Part shown: positions 1 to 8,259 of the stretch, in pieces
How positions within the stretch are numbered: position 1 is the stretch's first letter
How the letters are laid out: each line of letters starts with the position of its first letter
DNA from: Prevotellaceae bacterium
GTDB lineage: Bacteria > Bacteroidota > Bacteroidia > Bacteroidales > UBA932
Assembly (NCBI GenBank): GCA_031258915.1
Contig: JAIRMD010000149.1
Location: 1-18,675, forward strand
Length of the DNA stretch: 18,675 bases
Reading direction: 5' to 3'
Notes under the pieces: generated by a model
Told to the model about the DNA's origin: nothing
The model's input: only the letters and a program-made list of their open reading frames with translations
Database searches by the model: none
Program-made: the position numbers and the translations under genes

Positions 1-1967
<1,967 letters not shown>

Positions 1968-1982
1968 CTATACAAAGCAGGG

Positions 1983-2016
1983 CAAAGATAGCATTAAATT
2001 CCCAATTATGCGCAAA
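1983..2016 (-). promoter_or_regulatory. gyrB promoter of Bacteroidota type
   Basis: On the minus strand there is TTTG (2016-2013), a 22-base spacer, then TATCTTTG (1990-1983), which matches the primary-sigma consensus TTTG...TAnnTTTG of this phylum at every fixed position. Transcription would start a few bases further on, leaving a leader of about 30 bases before the gyrB ATG. A 13-base dyad (GATAAAAATTATC, 2019-2031) lies two bases upstream of the -33 box. Confidence 0.7.
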
Positions 2017-2097
2017 CGGATAAAAATTATCGCTGCCGTCCACATTTTTTGCACAAATAATTTTGCTCCCCCATGCGATATTCTTGCCATTTTTCTT

Positions 2098-2105
2098 TAC
2101 CTTTG
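2098..2105 (+). promoter_or_regulatory. Probable -7 element of the xseA promoter
   Basis: TACCTTTG matches the TAnnTTTG consensus exactly and lies on the xseA strand. No good TTTG box is seen at the expected distance; the nearest, at 2062-2065, is about 32 bases away, so the -33 half is weak or missing. The element lies inside the reading frame if xseA starts at ATG 2073, and would make that ATG untranscribed. This supports the later start at 2136. Confidence 0.45.
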
Positions 2106-2121
2106 AGCCACCAAATTTTTG

Positions 2122-2135
2122 GAAATCTGAAATCT
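2122..2135 (+). repeat. Two copies of a 7-base repeat (GAAATCT) just before the xseA start
   Basis: GAAATCT occurs twice in tandem, ending directly at the likely TTG start codon (2136). The same circular heptamer occurs in sense orientation just upstream of the second exbD (5066-5079, minus strand); the two places share the 12-mer GAAATCTGAAAT. Confidence 0.6.
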
Positions 2136-3380
2136 TTGAATCCTTCTTCCATATCCCTAAAAGAGCTTCAGCTCGTCATAAAGCAGGCGGTAGAGGCTCT
2201 GCCCGATACCTACTGGGTGACGGCGGAGGTGAACGAGCTGCGCGAATCGGCAGCAGGGCACTGCTTTCTGGAGCTGGTGCAAAAGGATGCCGGCAGCGAG
2301 CGAATTGAAGCAAAAGCGAACGCCAACATCTGGGCTAACGTTTACCGGATGCTAAAGGCGTATTTTTCCTCCGAAGCAGGCATGAACTTAGGCGAAGGAA
2401 TGAAGGTGCTGGTGCGCGTAGCGGTGCAGTACCACGAGCTGTACGGCCTGCGGCTGAACATTCTGGACATTGACGCGGCGTATACGGTGGGCGAGGTGGC
2501 GCTGATGCGCAAAAAAACCGTTGAGCAGCTGCACGCCGACGGCGTATTTGGCATGAACCGCGAGCTGGAGCTGCCGCTGCTGCCTCAGCGTATTGCCGTC
2601 ATTTCCTCCGAGAGCGCGGCAGGCTACGGCGACTTCATGCAGCAGCTGCACCACAACGGCTACGGCTACACGTTCCGCACCGTGCTGTTTCGGGCCGCCG
2701 TGCAGGGCAAGGAGGCCGAGCCTGCTATCATCGGTGCGCTGGAGCAGATTTACGCGCGAGCCTCCGAGTTCGATGTGGTGGCAATACTGCGGGGAGGCGG
2801 GTCGCAGAGCGATCTGTCGTGCTTCAACAGCTACGCGCTGGCGAGCAACGTAGCGCAGTTCCCGCTGCCCATCATCACCGGCATTGGGCACGACCGCGAC
2901 GTGAGCGTGGTGGACATGGTGGCGCATACCATGCTGAAAACCCCTACCGCTGCCGCCGAGTTTTTGGTAGAAAAAATTGCGGAGCAGGATGCTCAGGTGG
3001 AGGAGATGTGGGAAACTCTGTCCGAAGGCTGGAGCCGCATCCTCACCCGCAGCGAGCATGGCCTGCAGCAGCTTTTGTTTGCGCTGACCTCGTACGTTCA
3101 GCAGCGTATCCGGGAGGAAAAAGCGCGAGTGGCGACCTACCTGCCGCAGCAGCTGGCGCAAGCCGTAGCCCAAAGCATCACGCGCAGCCACCTGATGCTC
3201 GACAGGTTAGGCAGCGAGCTGAAGCTGGCAGACCCTGCCGTAATCTTGCGAAGAGGCTACTCCATAACGCTAAAAAACGGAGCGCTGCTAAAAAGCGCAG
3301 GCGACGTGCAGGCGGGCGACCGCATAGAAATCATTCTGCGCGACGGAAAAATAGCTGCCTCTGCGCTCGGAAAAGAGTAA
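2136..3380 (+). CDS. xseA: Exodeoxyribonuclease VII large subunit
   Basis: Catalytic subunit of exonuclease VII, which degrades single-stranded DNA from both ends into oligonucleotides. Numbered from this start, the N-terminal OB-fold runs over residues 5-110 (LPDTYWVTAEVNELRES, then GHCFLELVQKD), and the nuclease domain follows, with IAVISSESAAGYGDF, FDVVAILRGGGSQSDLSCFN and PIITGIGHDRDVSVVD...AHTMLKTPTAAAEF. A helical C-terminal region and the short ending LRRGYSITLKNG follow, as in other XseA proteins. The frame also opens at ATG 2073, giving 435 residues, but the 21 extra residues look unlike protein, contain a -7 promoter element, and precede the point where related XseA proteins begin (MxxxSLxELN). 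The TTG at 2136 gives MNPSSISLKELQL and the usual length (414 aa). The gene is certain; the start is likely but not proven. The small-subunit gene xseB, which normally follows, is not present. Confidence 0.93.
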   Translation: MNPSSISLKELQLVIKQAVEALPDTYWVTAEVNELRESAAGHCFLELVQKDAGSERIEAKANANIWANVYRMLKAYFSSEAGMNLGEGMKVLVRVAVQYHELYGLRLNILDIDAAYTVGEVALMRKKTVEQLHADGVFGMNRELELPLLPQRIAVISSESAAGYGDFMQQLHHNGYGYTFRTVLFRAAVQGKEAEPAIIGALEQIYARASEFDVVAILRGGGSQSDLSCFNSYALASNVAQFPLPIITGIGHDRDVSVVDMVAHTMLKTPTAAAEFLVEKIAEQDAQVEEMWETLSEGWSRILTRSEHGLQQLLFALTSYVQQRIREEKARVATYLPQQLAQAVAQSITRSHLMLDRLGSELKLADPAVILRRGYSITLKNGALLKSAGDVQAGDRIEIILRDGKIAASALGKE

Positions 3381-3395
3381 GCGCAGTGGCTTTAG

Positions 3396-3413
3396 AATAC
3401 GCGTATTTTTTTT
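3396..3413 (+). terminator. Palindrome plus T-run after xseA (weak)
   Basis: A perfect 12-base palindrome AATACGCGTATT (3396-3407) runs straight into T residues up to 3413. As a hairpin it would have almost no loop, so it may only assist the stronger terminator that follows. A further short dyad, GCTTTA-GCG-TAAAGC, lies at 3415-3429. Confidence 0.3.
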
Positions 3414-3434
3414 GGCTTTAGCGTAAAGCTAAAC

Positions 3435-3470
3435 AAAAATGGGGAAATCAGCTAAAATTTCCCCATTTTT
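3435..3470. terminator. Bidirectional terminator between xseA and tonB
   Basis: Perfect 14-base inverted repeat: AAAAATGGGGAAAT (3435-3448) and ATTTCCCCATTTTT (3457-3470), with an 8-base loop. Because the arms begin and end in A and T runs, it gives a hairpin followed by Ts on both strands. That suits two converging genes, xseA on plus and tonB on minus. Confidence 0.85.
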
Positions 3471-3497
3471 CTAACGATACCGATTTTTTACCGGCTT

Positions 3498-4319
3498 TTA
3501 TTGCAGCTTAAATACCACCGGCACTGTGTATACCACCGGCACTGCACGTCCGTTGTGGCGGCCTGGTATCCACTTTGGCATGTTTCTTACCACGCGCATT
3601 GCCTCTTCGTCGCACAGGCGGTCAATACCTTGAAGCACCTCAACTCTGTCTATCATGCCATCTTTATTTACCACGAAGCGGATAACCACCCTGCCCTGTA
3701 TATTATTTTCTGCCGCCAGCGCCGGATACCTTATCTGTTCGGCCAAGTACTTTCGCAATGCCTTTTCGCCACCCGGAAACTGCGGCATTTGCTCTACCGC
3801 CATAAACGGCTGCTCTTCTGTCGTTATCACCTTGTGCTGCTCCAGCTCTGCAATATCTATTGCGTTGGGGTTATCGTCGTCGCCGGTGATGTTGGCTATT
3901 GAGATGGTAAGCTTCGTTTCGCTGAGCTTGTCCTGCGAGGCCATCTGCTCATCATCCCGCACTTTATCATCTTCCGTAATCACGGGAGGCGTAAACTTGA
4001 TAGACGACTTCAGGGGTGGGGGAGGGGGGGCCTCCGGCTCCGTTTTAATAACTTCCTTGGGGATTTCCGGTGCCTCTTTAATGGTAGCCAACTCCACCTG
4101 AGCATCTACTCCACCCAAGTATTCGCGCGTCTTTTTTACCGTTTCTATCAAAACCGGAACAAGCGCCACTAGTATGGTAAACGATACCATAATCAGCAGC
4201 GCCAACAGGTGGCGGCGCCATGAAGTACGGCGAAGATAGAATGCCCCGTACTGTTGATTTTTACCTTCAAAAATCAGCGCTGTCCACTCTATTGAGTTCA
4301 ACTGTGCATCTTTTCCCAT
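3498..4319 (-). CDS. tonB: Energy transducer TonB
   Basis: Periplasm-spanning protein that carries proton-motive energy from ExbB/ExbD to TonB-dependent outer-membrane transporters. 273 residues from ATG 4319. Order of parts: a cytoplasmic N-terminal segment with IFEGKNQQYGAFYLRR (17-31), which is typical of TonB in this phylum; one membrane helix, about 37-59 (HLLALLIMVSFTILVALVPVLI); a Pro/Glu-rich spacer with PEAPPPPP (95-102); an acidic linker; and the C-terminal TonB domain from about 180 to 273 (FPGGEKALRKYLAEQIRYP ... GRVVIRFVVNKDG ... NMPKWIPGRHNGRAVPV). The frame stays open upstream to a TTG at 4370, which would add 17 residues. I prefer the ATG because related proteins begin there. 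Last gene of the exb operon, ending just before the shared terminator. Confidence 0.93.
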   Translation of the reverse strand: MGKDAQLNSIEWTALIFEGKNQQYGAFYLRRTSWRRHLLALLIMVSFTILVALVPVLIETVKKTREYLGGVDAQVELATIKEAPEIPKEVIKTEPEAPPPPPLKSSIKFTPPVITEDDKVRDDEQMASQDKLSETKLTISIANITGDDDNPNAIDIAELEQHKVITTEEQPFMAVEQMPQFPGGEKALRKYLAEQIRYPALAAENNIQGRVVIRFVVNKDGMIDRVEVLQGIDRLCDEEAMRVVRNMPKWIPGRHNGRAVPVVYTVPVVFKLQ

Positions 4320-4373
4320 TGCTTTGATTACTTTATTACATTCCTTGTTGCTATTACTTTTGTAGCCCAAACT

Positions 4374-5048
4374 TTACCGGGGTATTTCCCGCTCGGAGCC
4401 ATATACTCCTTTCGTCAAATAATTTTGAAGCAGGAAATCATCTCCTTCGCTCATCTCCACAATCGCATACTTGCCAATGCTGCATATCTGCATTTCGTCC
4501 AGCACGTCAACCAGATTGCGGTATGTGGACTCGTCCGTAGGCTTGATGACCACCACCTGACCGTCAGGATCGTCCTTTATCTTTGCCGATTGCTCCTTAA
4601 AGTCGGCCTCGCTAATTTCCTTGCGAAGCTTTTGCCGCTTGACTTCGAGCATTTGGCGGACGGCATCTATATTCCGCTCGAGCAAGATGGCGCGAAGGCC
4701 GTCAGGGGAATAGTCTGTTTCCTGAAGCGAACTATAATCCTGATACTTTGTGTTGTCAATTTTACCAAAGTAGTAGTAAACCTTGTCATCTTTTCCCAAC
4801 AAGAGCGTAACTGCTTTGGAATCTTTGACTTTGTTCTTCTCGTCGTCGTTGATAATTTGCTCATCTTTAACGGGGAGAACAAGATCCATGATTTGAGGCT
4901 TGCTTAGCGAGGTGCAAAACATGAAGAAGGTCAGCAGCAACATGTTCATATCCACCATTGGAGTAAAATCCACCCGCAGGTTCATTTTTTGGGGCTGCCC
5001 CTTTTTGGCTCCATGCCCGCCTCCGCCACCGGTATTTATTTCTGCCAT
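4374..5048 (-). CDS. exbD: Biopolymer transporter ExbD (second copy, longer form)
   Basis: Component of the ExbB/ExbD proton channel that drives TonB. 224 residues, longer than the roughly 140 of E. coli ExbD. A Gly-rich, basic cytoplasmic N-terminus (GGGGGHGAKKGQ) is followed by the single membrane helix DFTPMVDMNMLLLTFFMFCTSL at about 27-48; Asp33 is at the place of the proton-carrying Asp of ExbD. The periplasmic part contains a charged, probably helical insertion (about 125-160, MLEVKRQKLRKEISEADFKEQ) before the ExbD fold ends with QVVVIKPTDESTYRNLVDVLDEMQICSIGKYAIV. ATG 5048 is clear. It lies 64 bases after exbD 1 and ends 54 bases before the tonB ATG. Its sequence differs strongly from the first copy, so the two are probably not interchangeable. 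Confidence 0.93.
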   Translation of the reverse strand: MAEINTGGGGGHGAKKGQPQKMNLRVDFTPMVDMNMLLLTFFMFCTSLSKPQIMDLVLPVKDEQIINDDEKNKVKDSKAVTLLLGKDDKVYYYFGKIDNTKYQDYSSLQETDYSPDGLRAILLERNIDAVRQMLEVKRQKLRKEISEADFKEQSAKIKDDPDGQVVVIKPTDESTYRNLVDVLDEMQICSIGKYAIVEMSEGDDFLLQNYLTKGVYGSEREIPR

Positions 5049-5065
5049 TTTGTTTAGTTTTTTTT

Positions 5066-5079
5066 ATTTCAGATTTCAG
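5066..5079 (-). repeat. Two copies of a 7-base repeat ahead of exbD 2
   Basis: ATTTCAG twice in tandem on the plus strand, which reads CTGAAAT twice in the sense of the operon, 17 bases before the exbD 2 ATG. It is a rotation of the heptamer found before xseA at 2122-2135. Confidence 0.6.
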
Positions 5080-5112
5080 ATCCAAAAAATTTCAATTCAA
5101 AATTTCATACAT

Positions 5113-5727
5113 TTAAAACCCTTCGGGCATGTTACGCAGCGTGGTAATCAAGCTGAACCGGTTTTCTTTTATATCCTGAAGCGTGGACGTTACCGTACGA
5201 ACAAGCGGGTAGGGCGTTGTTTGGTCGGCCTTGATGGAGATAGACAAATCCCTGTTGACGGCCTTGGCCGTTTGTATCCACGTAGCCAGCTGGTTGTTTG
5301 CGCTGTCGGCGGGCACGCCGTTGCTCTGGCGGAGGTAGTCTTTTTGATCCTCCGCATCCAGCGAGAGGTATTCCTTCAGCTGAGCAATTGAAACTCCCAA
5401 AAAGGTTGTCGGCTCCATAAAGTTGGCTTTTTCTTTCTCGCTAAAGGTAATGTTGTACCGCACGCCCATCTTTTCCAGTATTTCCCTTTTGTCGTTGGGG
5501 CGGTCAAAGTTCAGGAATACCTTTCCGGTCGGCTCTATCAACACCGTGATGACGTTGTAGTCCGGAACTTTGGTTTCCATTACCGATGCCGGCGTAATCA
5601 CCTGAACAGGCTCTAAGGGGATAAAGTTTGCCGTCAGCATGAAGAACGTCAGCAGCAGCACCGTAACGTCGCTCATAGCTGTCATGTCAATGAACGTGTC
5701 CCGCTTCTTGGTTTTGATTTTAGCCAT
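5113..5727 (-). CDS. exbD: Biopolymer transporter ExbD (first copy)
   Basis: ExbD/TolR-family protein of the TonB motor. 204 residues from ATG 5727 (MAKIKTKKRDTFIDMTAMSDVTVLLLTFFML). It has a short basic cytoplasmic N-terminus, one membrane helix at about 15-35, and Asp20 in the place of the proton-carrying Asp. The periplasmic domain includes PVQVITPASVMETKVPDYNVITVLIEPTGKVFLNFDR and ends with ISIKADQTTPYPLVRTVTSTLQDIKENRFSLITTL, the conserved ExbD C-terminal pattern. It lies 53 bases after exbB. Having two exbD genes in a row between exbB and tonB is a common arrangement in Bacteroidota, so this is expected here. Confidence 0.93.
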   Translation of the reverse strand: MAKIKTKKRDTFIDMTAMSDVTVLLLTFFMLTANFIPLEPVQVITPASVMETKVPDYNVITVLIEPTGKVFLNFDRPNDKREILEKMGVRYNITFSEKEKANFMEPTTFLGVSIAQLKEYLSLDAEDQKDYLRQSNGVPADSANNQLATWIQTAKAVNRDLSISIKADQTTPYPLVRTVTSTLQDIKENRFSLITTLRNMPEGF

Positions 5728-5780
5728 ATCGTTTTACTTTTTTCTTGCGTTGAAAAAAACTTTCTGATGGAAGGCCTCGC

Positions 5781-6620
5781 TTAGGCCTGCTTTTCGTGCT
5801 TAGTCGCATACGTTTGCCCTACGGCAAAGCCTACTTCGCCCACAGCGTTGGTGATGTCCTGCACTTTTGCCGCGAAGAAGTTGTACACGATAATAGCCAA
5901 GGCACCCGTTGCAATACCCATAGCAGTATTCATAAGCGCCTCCGAGATACCCAGCGAAAGAGCGATGGAGTCGGGAGCGCCCTCGTTGGCCATAGCGCCG
6001 AATGAGCGGATCATGCCGAGCACCGTACCCAGCAGCCCGAACAGAGTACCCAGCGAAGAGATGGTAGCAATCACGTTCAGGTTTTGCTCTAAGTAGGGCA
6101 GCTCCAGCGCGGTGGCATCTTCAATCTCTTTTTCGATGATCGTTGCTTTTTCGTCGTTGCTTAGCCCTGCCATCTGCTCCACGTCGCGGTAGCGCACCAG
6201 GCCTGCGCGCAGAATGTTTGCCACAGAGCCTTTTTGCTTGTTGCACAGCTGCTCGGCGCCGTCAATGTCGCCAGCTTTCAGCTTCGCTTTTGACTCGGCT
6301 ACAAATTTTGTAATGCTGCCTCTTCCGCTTGCCTTATTCAAAGCGAAGAAGCGCTCTACGCCTAATGCCAACACCGTTAGCAACAGCGTTATCACAATGG
6401 GGATAACGAATCCACCCTGATAGAGGGTCCCAAATATGTTGCCATCAATGGGATGCCCCTTATCGTCAAATCGTGCATCTGCCCCGCAGAAGAGGTAGAA
6501 AAAGAGGTGCGCAACAATAGCACATACCACGATAACAATCATCGCAGAAATGCCTTTTTTGTAATCTTTTTTTTGTTCCGTTTTTTTGGCCGATACTTTT
6601 TTGGCCTTTGGCTGACTCAT
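5781..6620 (-). CDS. exbB: MotA/TolQ/ExbB proton channel family protein
   Basis: Inner-membrane channel subunit that couples proton flow to movement of ExbD and TonB. 279 residues from ATG 6620. A very basic N-terminus (KAKKVSAKKTEQKKDYKK) is followed by predicted membrane helices at about 24-45, 70-92, 183-207 and 228-250. The family signature is clear: LNVIATISSLGTLFGLLGTV at 181-200, then LGMIRSF, and ISEALMNTAMGIATGALAIIV at 225-245. The first helix ahead of the three core helices is usual for the longer ExbB proteins of this phylum. First gene of the exbB-exbD-exbD-tonB operon; an AT-rich, gene-free leader of about 480 bp precedes it. Confidence 0.94.
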   Translation of the reverse strand: MSQPKAKKVSAKKTEQKKDYKKGISAMIVIVVCAIVAHLFFYLFCGADARFDDKGHPIDGNIFGTLYQGGFVIPIVITLLLTVLALGVERFFALNKASGRGSITKFVAESKAKLKAGDIDGAEQLCNKQKGSVANILRAGLVRYRDVEQMAGLSNDEKATIIEKEIEDATALELPYLEQNLNVIATISSLGTLFGLLGTVLGMIRSFGAMANEGAPDSIALSLGISEALMNTAMGIATGALAIIVYNFFAAKVQDITNAVGEVGFAVGQTYATKHEKQA

Positions 6621-7100
6621 AACTGATGTTTTTTTAAGTGTTTAGAAATTTAATTGTTTATATTCATTGCTTGCTTCAATGATTTTTACTGATTTTTACT
6701 TTGTTTCATTTTGCTGTAAGTTTGTTGGCAGTAACAACAATATTTGGAGAGAAAAGACGGTTAGGGATGCCAACATTCAAAAGGCTTGCCTTGTAGTAAC
6801 TACAATACAGCTCCTCGTAATGACACTTAAATTGCGCTTTCAACATTTTTGGTTTCATCATTTTAAGTTATGGCTATCGGACAAACCCGCGTATGATATG
6901 CGTGTAGAGTTACCACTATAAAATTCGCATGAAAAACATTTGCGAAAGTAGCTCTTTATTGTTGAATAGCCAAATTTTTTTCTGCAAATTTACCTGCTCT
7001 AAAGCAATAATTTTCACAATAATTTTTCAACATGCTTATTGTCAACTATTTTTTGTATTCATAGAGCAAAAAAAAGCACATATAAAAATCGTTAAATATG
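6621..7100. other. Gene-free AT-rich region upstream of exbB
   Basis: I see no convincing gene here. The open frames on the plus strand have unnatural compositions and no recognisable domain. The region must contain the end of the ABC operon and the promoter of the exb operon. It holds several small dyads: TTGTTG/CAACAA (6722-6727 and 6735-6740), TTGTAG-TAA-CTACAA (6791-6805), and TTCGCA/TGCGAA (6924-6929 and 6941-6946). A 10-base tandem repeat, TGATTTTTAC twice, lies around 6679-6699. None matches a regulator site I know. Confidence 0.6.
6985..7018 (-). promoter_or_regulatory. Possible exbB operon promoter (weak)
   Basis: The minus strand reads TAAATTTG (6992-6985), an exact TAnnTTTG match, with TGTG (7018-7015) 22 bases upstream in place of TTTG. 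It would leave a leader of more than 350 bases before exbB. I found no better candidate closer to the gene. Confidence 0.3.
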
Positions 7101-7122
7101 CTATTTGCTTTTTTTGTAGCTC
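7064..7122 (-). terminator. Possible terminator of the ABC exporter operon
   Basis: An imperfect inverted repeat pairs GAGCAAAAAAAAGCA (7064-7078) with TGCTTTTTTTGTAGCTC (7106-7122), and overlaps the stop codon of the last permease. On the minus strand an AT-rich hairpin (AGCATAT...ATATGTGCT) leads into eight Ts. The stem is A/T-rich and bulged, so this is a modest candidate. Confidence 0.4.
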
Positions 7123-8213
7123 AACGTTGCCCAGGTATTGGAAAAAACAGCAAACCCGCACAGGGCGATCAGCTGCGGCAGCAAATCCCCGATGCCGCTG
7201 CCTTTGAGGTACACCATGCGCATGACTTGCATGAAATACTTCAGCGGGTTGAAAACGGTAATGTACTGCGCCCACTGCGGCATACTGCTTACGGGGGTGA
7301 ACAGCCCGCTCGTGAGCGCCAGAATCATGATGAAGAAAAAGGCGAGTAGCATTGCCTGCTGCATGGCATCGGAGTAGCTGGAGATGAGCAGCCCAAAGCC
7401 TGAGATGGCAAGGATGTAGATGGCGGAAAAAAAGTAAATTGTGCCGAAGCTTCCTGCCGGCGTAATGTGGTAGAGCAAAGCTGCCAGCGCAAAGCCTATG
7501 CTGAGGGCGATAAACCCTACAAGCCAGTAGGGCGTTAGCTTTGCCAAAATGAACGTGAGCTTGCCCACCGGCGTTACGTTGAGCTGCTCAATGGTGCCCG
7601 CCTCCTTTTCGCTGACGATGTTCAGCGCCGGAAGGAAGCCGCAGAGCAGGGTGAGCAGCAGCACCATCAGGGCTGGGATCATGTAGGCTTTGTAGTTGAG
7701 GCGAGGGTTGAAAAAGTAGGTTGGCAGCAGCCGAATGCTGCCGACTGCCGCTACCGCCGGCGCGGGGATGCGCTCGCTGCGAAGCTCTGCGGCGTAATCG
7801 CTGAGCAGGCTGAGCAGGTAGGCGCTTCCCAAGCTTCCCTTTACGCCGTTCACCGCGTTGACCGAGAGCATCACCTGCCCTTCGCCCCCGCGCATTAGCT
7901 GCTCCTCAAAGCTCGGCTGGATTTCCAAGATAATGTCTGCGTCGCCGGATTCGATGCTCTGCATTGCCCTGCTGTAGCCGGATGCGGTGGCGGCAAGGCG
8001 GAAGTGGGCGGACGCCGCTACCTTTTGCATCAGGCGCGAGGAGAGCGTGCTGTGGTCATTGTCCACCACGCATAAGCTGACGTTCTTCACCTCGTAGCTT
8101 GCCACCCAGGGAAAGACCAGCAGTATTATGCAGGGCATGGCGATTACAAGCTTGGGCAAAAAAGAGTGGCGCAACAGCTGCTTAAACTCTTTCTCGATTA
8201 AAAATTTTAGCAT
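7101..8213 (-). CDS. ABC-2 type permease (YbhR-like), last gene of the exporter operon
   Basis: Membrane subunit of an ABC exporter, 370 residues. The layout is that of YbhR/YbhS-type permeases: one N-terminal helix (about 20-38) after the basic start KEFKQLLRHSFLPK; a large extracytoplasmic domain (about 40-175); then five helices from about 176 to the end. The conserved cytoplasmic coupling segment SEKEAGTIEQLNVTPVGK lies at 201-218, and the family motif TSGLFTPVSSMPQWAQYITVFNPLKYFMQVMR at 301-332. ATG 8213 gives the normal start. It lies 44 bases after permease 1, with which it should form the heterodimeric membrane domain. Substrate cannot be told from sequence. Confidence 0.9.
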   Translation of the reverse strand: MLKFLIEKEFKQLLRHSFLPKLVIAMPCIILLVFPWVASYEVKNVSLCVVDNDHSTLSSRLMQKVAASAHFRLAATASGYSRAMQSIESGDADIILEIQPSFEEQLMRGGEGQVMLSVNAVNGVKGSLGSAYLLSLLSDYAAELRSERIPAPAVAAVGSIRLLPTYFFNPRLNYKAYMIPALMVLLLTLLCGFLPALNIVSEKEAGTIEQLNVTPVGKLTFILAKLTPYWLVGFIALSIGFALAALLYHITPAGSFGTIYFFSAIYILAISGFGLLISSYSDAMQQAMLLAFFFIMILALTSGLFTPVSSMPQWAQYITVFNPLKYFMQVMRMVYLKGSGIGDLLPQLIALCGFAVFSNTWATLSYKKSK

Positions 8214-8238
8214 AGTTAGATTTTATATTTCAGCCATA

Positions 8239-8259
8239 GCTCTTAGCATTTAGCTCGCT
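8239..8259 (-). repeat. Degenerate 7-base repeat at the permease 1 stop codon
   Basis: On the plus strand GCTCTTA, GCATTTA and GCTCGCT follow each other, each unit starting with GC. They match imperfectly (4-5 of 7 bases) and run into the stop codon of permease 1 (8258-8260). On its own this would be unremarkable; it is listed because other junctions in the operon carry clearer 7-base repeats. Confidence 0.3.

Noticed and set aside
2388..3191. 267-codon minus-strand frame opposite xseA
   Set aside because: Rich in His, Arg and Gln with no recognisable fold, and wholly inside xseA, whose motifs are clear.
4320..4370. TTG 4370 as the start of tonB
   Set aside because: It adds 17 residues before the point where TonB proteins of this phylum begin; ATG 4319 gives the conserved N-terminus.
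6667..7207. Two plus-strand frames in the exbB upstream gap (6667-6921 and 6929-7207)
   Set aside because: Aromatic- and Cys-rich translations typical of AT-rich non-coding DNA; no domain, and the second runs into the permease gene.
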